Assembly (NCBI RefSeq): GCF_011764505.1
Contig: NZ_AP022839.1
Coordinates: 2,215,001-2,279,000, forward strand
Direction of reading: 5' to 3'
Source of the DNA: Legionella antarctica
Lineage (GTDB): Bacteria; Pseudomonadota; Gammaproteobacteria; Legionellales; Legionellaceae
DNA length: 64,000 nt
A program made the translations under genes and the position numbers. Under the pieces are notes generated by a model. The model saw only the letters and a list, made by a program, of their open reading frames with translations, made no database searches and was not told where the DNA came from. The first letter of the stretch is position 1. The number at the start of each line of letters is the position of its first letter. Below, piece by piece: positions 36,326 to 45,000 of this stretch.

Positions 36326-37160
36326 TCTGGATGAAAAGCGCGTCATGATTGATCCTCTTGCCGAGCTCACCATTCGTGAACAATGCTTGCTATTAGACTT
36401 GCCTGTTTCAAGTTATTATTATAGTGCCAAGCCCATTTCTGTCGAAGATGAAGCGCTTATGGCGCTACTTGATGAGCACTATCTGCAGTATCCATGTGAA
36501 GGTAAAATTAAGCGGGCAAGATGGCTGTCAAAAGAAGTAGGCTATCCTGTTGGTAAACGTCGAGTAAAAAAGTTGATGGAAATGATGGGGTTATCGACTG
36601 TTTACCCAAAGCCAAATACAAGCGTTCCCAATAAGGAGCATGAGGTGTTCCCTTATTTATTAAAAGAGGTGGATATCACCAAACCAAATCAGGTTTGGGC
36701 CGCAGATATCACCTACATCCGCATGAAAGGAAAGCATGTGTATTTAGTAGCTATTATGGACTGGTATAGTCGTTATGTGATTGGATGGGCTATTTCACCT
36801 ACTATGGAGGCTGAATTTTGTATTGAGGCGCTTAGAAACGCTTTGCTGCATTCGCGTTGTGAGATCTTTAACACGGATCAGGGTTCTCAATTTACCTCAA
36901 AAGATTGGATAAATACGCTAAAATCTCACCACATTTCTATCAGCATGGATGGGCGAGGACGTTATTTAGATAATATATTTATCGAGCGATTGTGGCGTAG
37001 TGTTAAGCAAGAAAAAATCTACCGGTATGATTTTGATACAATTGAAGAGGTTGAGCTGGCCTTAACGGAGTATTTTGAGTATTATAATAACCGAAGGCTT
37101 CACCAGTCCTTTAATTATTTAACGCCCGCAGAGGTGTATTATGGCCGGAAAAGACCATAA
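36315..37160 (+). CDS. IS3-family transposase OrfB, copy 2
   Basis: Identical to 2489-3334: a 281-residue rve integrase with D131, D188 and E224. Relative to orfA it is in the +1 frame. Its ATG (36315) lies inside the end of orfA, so independent coupled initiation is as likely as frameshifting. Confidence 0.93.
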   Translation: MNFSLDEKRVMIDPLAELTIREQCLLLDLPVSSYYYSAKPISVEDEALMALLDEHYLQYPCEGKIKRARWLSKEVGYPVGKRRVKKLMEMMGLSTVYPKPNTSVPNKEHEVFPYLLKEVDITKPNQVWAADITYIRMKGKHVYLVAIMDWYSRYVIGWAISPTMEAEFCIEALRNALLHSRCEIFNTDQGSQFTSKDWINTLKSHHISISMDGRGRYLDNIFIERLWRSVKQEKIYRYDFDTIEEVELALTEYFEYYNNRRLHQSFNYLTPAEVYYGRKRP

Positions 37161-37429
37161 ACCCTAAATGAGAGCGTCATGACTTACCCACAAGGCCCAC
37201 AGGCCTATACGAGAAAGTGAAGCTCTCCTGACCTGTGGACTTGTGGATAAGTCATTCTGATAGAGTTGTGGTAAAATGACCTAAGACAATTCGTAGTAGC
37301 AATCACTATTCATACGGTATTGAGTAGGTTTAAATAGGTTAATTTGAGTGAATTTTTAACTATAAATGATGGATGAATAGCTCTTATTTTTCCTTAATTT
37401 TGTTCCAGACATGCGGACCCATATCAGAT

Positions 37430-37754
37430 TACCTTAATTCCAATTGGCCTTATTGTCTTATATCTATTGATGAACAGAAATAATAAAGAGCAAGAATCCA
37501 CCCTAATGGGAACTCAAGAAGAGTTTGAGCAAGTAAAAGTTAATTTTGATGATTTAATTACGATAATCAAGGGGATAGAATTCGCAGAGGATAGAAACGT
37601 TTCCGCCGAATATGAGCGGATGATTAGCGAATACCAAGAACTATGTACGAAGGCACTACAGGGTAGTTATGATGTTACAGCGTTAAAAGAAATTTATCAT
37701 GAATTAGAGTGTTTCTACCAGGAATCAGTTGATTTATCACCAGTAATAAGCTAG
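37430..37754 (+). pseudogene. effector-like gene, segment 3 of 3 (C terminus)
   Basis: This segment reads on from segment 2 after removal of IS3: LI-TLIPIGLIVLYLLMNRNN completes a membrane helix, followed by a 95-residue acidic, helical cytoplasmic-type tail (EEFEQVKVNFDDLITIIKG, YHELECFYQESVDL). An ATG at 37467 inside the frame could be read as a separate small gene, but the in-frame reconstruction argues against that. Glutamates spread over the last 25 residues resemble a weak Dot/Icm signal. Confidence 0.85.
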
Positions 37755-37769
37755 AAAAGCACACTAATT

Positions 37770-37808
37770 CTCCAGCAGATGTTGATTCAATTTGCTGGAG
37801 GCACCTGT
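37770..37808 (+). terminator. hairpin terminator after the split gene
   Basis: CTCCAGCA (37770-37777) pairs with TGCTGGAG (37793-37800), and a short T-rich tract follows within 15 nt. It lies between convergent gene ends at 37754 and 37844. Confidence 0.55.
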
Positions 37809-37843
37809 ATTTTTGTTAATAAATTTTATTTGCCCATAGATAT

Positions 37844-39076
37844 CTAAACGAATACAACACTACTTGTCTCTTCCTTTTGTTCTTTTATTTCATGAGTCAA
37901 AGCCTCTTCAATTTGTAAAATTTGAGTGTTCATTTTATTCTTTCCACCGAAAAACTCATAATTAAGTGCTGCTTCAGGATTTTTTTCAATAAACTGCTTA
38001 AGAAACTGAAGCTCGGTTAGACTGTCTTCATTGGTTAAATCTTCAGTATTTTTTTCGATACCCAATGCCTGATTAATACAAAATTTCAATTTTTCCATCC
38101 CAGGGTACTGTAATAATAAGGAGTAGCCACCGATAATAGTATGACAGGCTGTATCGGAACTGCATTTCTTCATCGCAGCCAGAAAACTATGGTGGTCCGC
38201 ATTCTCAGTATTTGATTTGATAAAAGGTGTGTACAGTAAATCAAGAATTTTCTCTCTTGTTGATGCAGTTTTAATATGAGTAATCATATGAGACTCAATG
38301 GTTTCGATATTTACGAAATCAAAATCAGGGTGTTCCCTGGCAAAAATTCTATTCCATTCAAGAAGTGTCTGTTTGATTAGCTGATGCTCAGCCTCAACTT
38401 TGTCTGCCAAAGACTGAATAAAATCGATTGCCTTGAATTGTTTTAATACTGGAGCACCACTCATCTTATATTTATCAATAATTTCCTGTAAATGCGTTTC
38501 AAAATTGGGGTCTTCTACAGCAAAATGATGATATTTTTTAAAACGAGGTATTTGTTGTTCATCTTTTAATTTCATATTATCACGAAAAGTCTCTAGAGCC
38601 GTCACAATAGTAGTAACATCAAGGATAGCAAGATCTGTCTGCCTGTAGTCATAGGGCATCTGTTCAGGTAGTTGTAACGCAGCTCTGATGGCTAAAAATA
38701 ACTTACAGCTTCTTGGGTCCCATGTATAGAATCTGGTACTCCAATTATCATATTCTTGCATCAATCTAAAATAGCGATGAAGTAAAGCGCCAAGCAAAAA
38801 TAATGTACCTTTATTATTTTTTTCCTGATCTTTAAGTTTAAGGACTTCACGTAATTCATTGATTAGCAGATTAAATACCTCAAGCTGGGTTGCCCGGGCA
38901 GATTTACAATCTATTACCTGCTGGGTTCTTGCGATAAGTACTTCCAGGCTGTTTCGTTTTATAACTGCATCATCTACATCAGCTATTTTGTAACGTCCTA
39001 ATAAAGTTGAGAGTGTAATATCCAAGTTACGAGTGTTTACCCTTACTGTTGAAAATCCTGGTGGGGTAAAAGCCAT
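37844..39076 (-). CDS. hypothetical protein, 410 aa; Dot/Icm effector candidate
   Basis: I do not recognise an enzyme domain. It is soluble and mostly helical, with several Leu-rich segments (LFLLGALLHRYFRLMQEY) and no signal peptide. The C terminus is EALTHEIKEQKEETSSVVFV: a glutamate cluster followed by small and hydrophobic residues, a good match to the E-block signal of Dot/Icm substrates. It lies 11 bp downstream of the gene at 39088-39696 and so forms an operon with it. From memory, L. pneumophila also has a pair of reported effectors just before mpl and the fli cluster, so these may be their orthologues; this needs a sequence search. Confidence 0.75.
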   Translation of the reverse strand: MAFTPPGFSTVRVNTRNLDITLSTLLGRYKIADVDDAVIKRNSLEVLIARTQQVIDCKSARATQLEVFNLLINELREVLKLKDQEKNNKGTLFLLGALLHRYFRLMQEYDNWSTRFYTWDPRSCKLFLAIRAALQLPEQMPYDYRQTDLAILDVTTIVTALETFRDNMKLKDEQQIPRFKKYHHFAVEDPNFETHLQEIIDKYKMSGAPVLKQFKAIDFIQSLADKVEAEHQLIKQTLLEWNRIFAREHPDFDFVNIETIESHMITHIKTASTREKILDLLYTPFIKSNTENADHHSFLAAMKKCSSDTACHTIIGGYSLLLQYPGMEKLKFCINQALGIEKNTEDLTNEDSLTELQFLKQFIEKNPEAALNYEFFGGKNKMNTQILQIEEALTHEIKEQKEETSSVVFV

Positions 39077-39087
39077 AGTTTCTCCTC

Positions 39088-39696
39088 CTAAGACACTGTG
39101 TTCATTCCCAATGTGCGCATTACTTCAGTACAAACTCCATACCAAGAGGAATCTTCTGTAAATTTCAAGTTACGAACTGTATGAATAACTACCTGAATTG
39201 TTGCACCTAATTGCTGGTTCAAATCAGCGTATATTGGTTGATGTTGATTCTCATAAATGAAGGAACAATATTGGCTCAATGCGTGTAAGCTTGCATCCAC
39301 CATCATATCATCCATCTCTATTGGTGATTGTATTCCTAAATCCAGTTGAAATAACTCCACCAAAGGCTTATTCAAATAATAGGTAACTGGTGATTTATAC
39401 TGAGACCATTTAATTAAATATATTCCAATAAGTACCTTTGTTTTAAACTCCTCAAACTCACTCTGATTTACTATAGAACATTTAGGTATTTTTTCAATAT
39501 AACTTTGTAAGTATTTGTCATTAGTTTCTTCTAAACTATAAGCAATCTTACTAATAGTAGATGCATCATCTAAAGCACCACTGTTTGGAACAAATGTTGA
39601 AAAAAAACTGATACAGCTCTGTCGACTCATAAAACGCTGCGTTAATTTAGTATACAGATTCTGTGCGTTGTGCAGAAATTTGGCAAACTCTGGCAT
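39088..39696 (-). CDS. hypothetical protein, about 202 aa, paired with the 410-aa gene
   Basis: The start is set at ATG 39696, because GGGGAGGA lies 5-12 nt upstream; the frame is open ten codons further, but those codons encode the ribosome-binding sequence. The protein is helical with several cysteines (RQSCISFF, KCSIVNQ, SQYCSF, GVCTEVM) and no recognised domain. Tight spacing to the downstream 410-aa gene suggests a functional pair, perhaps effector and partner or two effectors. No activity can be assigned. Confidence 0.7.
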   Translation of the reverse strand: MPEFAKFLHNAQNLYTKLTQRFMSRQSCISFFSTFVPNSGALDDASTISKIAYSLEETNDKYLQSYIEKIPKCSIVNQSEFEEFKTKVLIGIYLIKWSQYKSPVTYYLNKPLVELFQLDLGIQSPIEMDDMMVDASLHALSQYCSFIYENQHQPIYADLNQQLGATIQVVIHTVRNLKFTEDSSWYGVCTEVMRTLGMNTVS

Positions 39697-39841
39697 GGCG
39701 TCCTCCCCGCAGGCGTTCACCCGCAAAACTGCAGCGAGTAATTGGTCCTTATAAATTAAGGCACCTTCAATTTTTATATCAACCTATAAAAAATATTGCA
39801 ACTATTAATTTAACTAATTGCTCAACTAATATTTCAAATTA

Positions 39842-40155
39842 CTAATTCGTAAGCGTCAGGCTTTGTGCCGTTTTATCAATTGCCCAGAATAAAGGGGTGT
39901 ATCCAAAGGCATCCTGAGCCGATAAATCTATAACCTCGCTCGCTATAAATCGTTTAAGTAAGTCAGGACTTTTACTTAAAACAGCAATGCCAAAGTAACT
40001 CCTATTGGTGAACACTTTTGGTGACTTTTTGCTTTTTCTATAGATTCAAGTATGGCGATGTTTTTAAATTTATCATTTAGATAATGGCCTCTGAACACGT
40101 CGTTGGCGTCAAACTTAAATTGCCCATACTCCCTGGTACCTATGTGTCTGTGATA
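39842..40155 (-). pseudogene. ankyrin-repeat protein remnant with a frameshift
   Basis: Reading the minus strand from 40155, one frame gives GTREYGQFKFDANDVFRGHY and KNIAILESIEKAKS, then the sequence continues in another frame as YFGIAVLSKSPDLLKRFIAS, and DLSAQDAFGYTPLFWAIDKT before a TAG at 39842-39844. 'D.FGYTPLFWAI' is a typical ankyrin repeat. There is no start codon and the frame changes near 40020, so this is a decayed fragment. Ankyrin proteins are common Dot/Icm effectors in Legionella. Confidence 0.65.
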
Positions 40156-40169
40156 TTAATTTTTACGTA

Positions 40170-41534
40170 TCAGATAAATCGTTTATCTATTGAATTTATT
40201 AATTGTTGATGAATACCATTAAAGCCTCTATTGCTCATCACCAAAACAGCGTCCCCATCCCTTACGGTGCTAGCAATTGCCTTTACTATTTCATCATTAT
40301 TGCTGCAAATTTTATAAGGACAAGTCCATTGAGTCAGTGTATCTTGCAAATTAAAATCTTTAGGGTCTAATATGTAAGCACCATCAACCTGGGCAAGCGC
40401 ATAAGCCATTTCTCTCGCATGAATTCCTGTACGCATGGTATAAGAAGCAAACTCCATTACCGCAAAAATACGTTGATGTCTTTTGCTTCTCTTTAACGCA
40501 TCAATAGTTTTTGTAATGGCTGTAGGGTGGTGAGCAAAATCATCATATACAGTGATACCATGTCTCTTTGATTTCACTTCAAGACGACGTCTCACCGGTG
40601 TAAATCGCGCTAAAGCCTCAGCAGCCTGTTGTGGACTAACGCCAGCACGAACACTGGCAGCTATGGCTGCCAAGCCATTTTCTATATTAAAGCGACCAAT
40701 CAAAGACCAATGAACCTGCGCAACTTCTCGTCCTAAATGCAAGACTTTAAAAGCTGAACCACTTTCTTCCAATAATTCTGCAGACCATTGTGCCGTTCCT
40801 GATAAAGCAAATTCCTCAATAGGTGAATATTCTCCCCAAGATAACACCTCATTTAGCGCCTTATCATCACGTGGTTTAATGGCTATACCTTTTCCAGGTA
40901 TCGTTTTTAACAAATAATGGAATTGTTGTTGGATAGCAGGCAGATCAGAATAAATATCAGCATGATCAAACTCCAAATTATTTAATATAGCAATTTGTGG
41001 ACGATAATGCATAAATTTGGGGCGCTTATCAAAAAAAGCACTATCATATTCATCGGCTTCGATAACAAACCACTCTCCCTTACCCAGACAGGCACTGGTA
41101 TTAAAATCTGTAGCAACACCCCCTATTAAAAAGCCCGGATTTAGACCCGCTTGATTGAGTATCCAGGCAATCATAGAGGTGGTTGTGGTTTTACCATGCG
41201 TACCTGCCACAGCAATCACTTTATATTTATTTAAAATATGCTCCGCTAACCATTGAGGTCCAGAGGTGTAGTTTTTACCTGCCTCCATAACAGCTTCGAG
41301 TACGGGCATCCCTCTTTTAATTGCGTTGCCAACAATCACCAAATCCGCTTGTAAAGCCAGGGTTGCATCCTCATATCCTTCAGTCCATGATATCCCTTTA
41401 GCTGCAAGCAAATCACTTATTGGTGGATAGCAATTGGCATCACTTCCAGTAACCTTATAACCCGCGTCACGCGCAAGAAGAGCCAACGCGCTCATAAATG
41501 TTCCGCTCAATCCTAAAATATGTAAATGCATCAT
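40170..41534 (-). CDS. mpl: UDP-N-acetylmuramate:L-alanyl-gamma-D-glutamyl-meso-diaminopimelate ligase
   Basis: This is a 454-residue Mur ligase that recycles cell-wall tripeptide by joining it to UDP-MurNAc in the cytoplasm. The N-terminal domain begins HILGLSGTFMSALALLARDA with the MurC/Mpl-type nucleotide motif; the ATP site is GTHGKTTT (111-118); the central domain has VIEADEYDSAFFDKRPKF and NLEFDHADIYSDL, characteristic of Mpl rather than MurC. DDFAHHPTA marks the C-terminal domain. Length is normal. It lies 4 bp from the next gene upstream, so it is probably at the end of that transcript. Confidence 0.94.
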   Translation of the reverse strand: MMHLHILGLSGTFMSALALLARDAGYKVTGSDANCYPPISDLLAAKGISWTEGYEDATLALQADLVIVGNAIKRGMPVLEAVMEAGKNYTSGPQWLAEHILNKYKVIAVAGTHGKTTTTSMIAWILNQAGLNPGFLIGGVATDFNTSACLGKGEWFVIEADEYDSAFFDKRPKFMHYRPQIAILNNLEFDHADIYSDLPAIQQQFHYLLKTIPGKGIAIKPRDDKALNEVLSWGEYSPIEEFALSGTAQWSAELLEESGSAFKVLHLGREVAQVHWSLIGRFNIENGLAAIAASVRAGVSPQQAAEALARFTPVRRRLEVKSKRHGITVYDDFAHHPTAITKTIDALKRSKRHQRIFAVMEFASYTMRTGIHAREMAYALAQVDGAYILDPKDFNLQDTLTQWTCPYKICSNNDEIVKAIASTVRDGDAVLVMSNRGFNGIHQQLINSIDKRFI

Positions 41535-41538
41535 GATT

Positions 41539-42081
41539 TTATCGCCATAAAGAAACAGTTAAAATATTTACAGCAAGTACACCAAAAGCAGCCAATACAG
41601 ATTGAATTGCTGAGGTGCTCAATGCATATTTATAAATATGCGCTGTGATAAAAAATTGCCACACTGATAAACCCAAAGTAACAAATAAATATATCACACC
41701 GATAAATAAAAAAAGCGGATTTTTTGAATGTATATGCGCTAAATAAGGATCAAACAAGAACAATGGACTTGCTATGCAATGAATAATGATACGAACGCAA
41801 AATAAACACGTCAAGGTTTGAACCAAGCGAGGAGTAAACCCTCTAACAAACAAGAGGATATACGTATAAAGAATATAAGACAAGATTAAACTACTGGAAG
41901 CTATCACGGTTATAGAGAAGTTATTGCCCAACACTCCATTTGAAAATCGCCACTGAATGATTAATATCAAAGCAAATATAATAGAACTCAACCCCAATAA
42001 AAACCGTGAATAAGGCGTATTTTCAGGGCTCTCTCTCAATAAACAAACGCGCCAATAGTAAACAATTATTTGCTTTATCAT
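41539..42081 (-). CDS. integral membrane protein of unknown function, 180 aa
   Basis: About five hydrophobic segments are visible (near residues 26-45, 55-78, 90-107, 122-147 and 157-178). The N terminus (MIKQIIVYYWRVCLLRESPE) and overall layout resemble small Yip1-like inner-membrane proteins, but no motif is decisive. It sits 4 bp upstream of mpl and 9 bp downstream of yhdP, so it is in an envelope operon. Confidence 0.7.
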   Translation of the reverse strand: MIKQIIVYYWRVCLLRESPENTPYSRFLLGLSSIIFALILIIQWRFSNGVLGNNFSITVIASSSLILSYILYTYILLFVRGFTPRLVQTLTCLFCVRIIIHCIASPLFLFDPYLAHIHSKNPLFLFIGVIYLFVTLGLSVWQFFITAHIYKYALSTSAIQSVLAAFGVLAVNILTVSLWR

Positions 42082-42090
42082 CTTAAATAT

Positions 42091-45000
42091 TCATTTCTTG
42101 ATAATTTTCTTTACTATAGTCAGTTGTTGAACAATGGGTTCTTTCCAGGGGCCAGAAATTTTATAGCTATAAGCACTGATTTTTTGCATACTCTGATTAA
42201 TAATTTTATTGGCAACCCAAGCAGCGAGTCCTGCAACTGGTCCTCCAGCAATAGTAGCTACTATTGGTAGGCTAGCAGTAATATGCGGGGAAATACTTAA
42301 ATTCAAATCGTACATTCTCCTGACTAAATCAAGATCTCCTTTCATGCTAGCATAAGCAACAGGGCCATCCAGATAACTATCCTGTGTACTCATGATGCCT
42401 TTCTTAATACTAAAATTCCCTTTAAAAATATCAAAGCTATATCCTTGATGAGAAAGATCACTAAAATCTAATTTTAGTCTTCTGGGTATCGTTTGCAAAC
42501 TTAGAATACTCAATAATTTACCCAAACCCAGTTTTTCTTCTGTTTCAGGACTCAAATGAGTAATCCTGCCATTACGTAGCTGAAGAGACATCTCTCCAGT
42601 TAAGGTAGCAAGCGAGAAATCGTATAGTGTACCTTTCCAGCCACCACGAAACTCCAAATCGCCTTTTCCAGCATCTACTGCTGGAGTGATATGCCATCTC
42701 TCCAGGCTTTTTGCCAAATCTTTTAAGTGGAGTTTCAGTCGCATCTTTGTCTGGTTACTTTCACCCCTTTTGATCCAATCTCCCTCTATATTCAGTTGAT
42801 AGACTGGTGAGTCTATCCTAAAGTAATTGATTAACCATCTCTCGGGAGTAGAGTGGCTTTTAAGGGTTACATTACCCACCTGGATCTCTCCGATAGATAA
42901 ATTATCAATCCTTAAATTTAGATTGGGAATTTGTCCTGGATTGACGGGTGATGATGATTCACTCGACTCATCAGAATTGTCAATTTTATCTATATGTAGA
43001 TATTTAGCAAAACCACTAAGAGTATTTGTTGGCTGGTTATAAATGAGATCCGCAGCAATCTTCTTTTGCTTAAGGTTCAAAGACCATTGTTTATTGGGAA
43101 GCAGTTTAGCTTTCATCGCAATGTTATCAAATTGTTGCTTCAAAAAAGTCAAATGACGCAGTTTTACATTTATTATTCTTAGTTTTTGGAAGAGTGAACT
43201 ATTTGTTTGTTCTGTTGAGAATTGTTCATAAACCTTTTTCCATTCCTGTAAATTGAAACCGTCCAGAGATCCAACCAAAGCAAGGCCGGGCCTGTTTTGA
43301 TTTAATGCCTGAGCACTACCCAACCGCAACTCCCCCGAGTGCAACTCTAAAGCTCCTGCCTTGTCTTGTAATAAAATATCGGCACTAAGACGACTGTTAT
43401 AATTCGCTCTTAAACTGAGTGCCTTTGTGGCATTAAAATCTAAATTAACTTCCAATGGAACTGAATCATCACGAGTTTTTCCCAAAGGAGAAGGTAAGTT
43501 AATCGCTAATCCTTTCAAGGAGCTTTTTAGATTAATCTTATCCAAATCATCAGGATTTTCCGATATTTTTAAAACCGCATTTATAAAAAAAACTCCTTTA
43601 AACAAAGATAGGACGGGTAGATTAAACCTACTTTTTAGAGATTCAACACTGCACTCACCATCAACTGATATCAGGGTTGCAGGCTTTGGTGATATAACCG
43701 ATTGTATTTTGAGATTTAATGGATAACCAAATGCTGTTGCCAGCAGAGCGCTATCAGTAACTCCATGCTCAGTAAAGGATAACTTTCCTGAGAAATCCTC
43801 AAGCGAAAGTTTGCTTAGTTGATGCTTAATCACAATAGAGTTATTTTTAAAAATCAGTTCGCCTTTAGCAAGATTGTCATCATTTTCAGGATATAAAGGA
43901 ATTTCCAGGCGCAAATTTAATGAAAGCAAGCCCTTTATCGATAACATTTTTAAAGCACTTAATTTTTCACGTAAGGGAGAAGCTAAAATATAGTTCATCA
44001 TTTTTTGTGCTGATCCATTTACAAGTCCATGTAGTAATAAATTTTCTTTATCCTTGCCTACATCATCAATACGCAAATTCATCTGTTTTACAAGCACGCC
44101 CTGGAAGTCAGCATTAATTATATCAATTTCAAGATTACGATTTTTAACTCTTATATATGCTTCTATGTCTTTAATTAATTGCCATTTTGAGTTAATCAAA
44201 AGAGAGCCCCCACTAGCATGACTGGTGATAGAGAACTCGCCATTTCTATTATCAAAAGGAAAATCTTTAGCGAAACCATTAATGACAACTCTACCGCTTG
44301 CTTGAGCAATACGCTTAACATCATTCTTTAACCAAAAATAGAGTTTTTCCTTAATTTGTTCTTTAGGAAGAAACTGCATCCATTGCTGTACATTTTTTGC
44401 AGAAAACTCGCTCACAAGACGAATATGGCCAAATGAATTGCGTGTCACCTGATCTACAGCACCCTGAATGCTTAAAGTTAACTCAGGCTGACTGAATACA
44501 AATCGATCAATACTAACTCGTAAGCCATCACTTAATTCTTTCCAGTCAACAGAGCCATTAAGAAGGGTCAAGTCCTGTCTGGGATATCCCTTTATCGCTA
44601 TGGAAGTATTCTCAGAATCTAACTCTAAACGACCTTCCTCTGGTTGCCAATTTAAAACACCCGATAAATTATCTACATAAGGAATTTTATCTTGTGAATT
44701 CCATCCCAATTGATCAAAACGGGTTAAAATATAAATCGGTTGATTTTCTCTAATAAGCAATTGAATATCTGTCAAAGTACCATGCGCTTTTAGAGGTAAT
44801 AAGTTTTGGATTACCGAAGGCCAGTTAATCGTCTGAGATAGTAAAGACTCAATGATGATGGACTTTACGAAAAGGCGGTAAGTTTGTTGTGTTTTGTCAA
44901 ATTTAATTAATAATTGATTTTCAGGCCAAGTAACCCCTCCAATTCTCAACTTAATATGATCTGCATTAAACTGCCAACCTTTAACATCTGGTTTCCAGGA

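Larger units (their letters stand above)
35964..37426 (+). mobile_element. IS3-family insertion sequence, copy 2 (1463 bp)
   Basis: Same length and encoded proteins as copy 1, in the opposite orientation. It is flanked by a 3-bp direct repeat GAT (35961-35963 and 37427-37429), normal for IS3. It sits only 194 bp from IS21 copy 2 and splits the same host gene a second time, within the codons of its membrane helix. Confidence 0.93.

Noticed and set aside
37467..37754. Independent 95-residue gene
   Set aside because: The frame is the exact continuation of the gene interrupted by IS21 and IS3; the ATG is internal.
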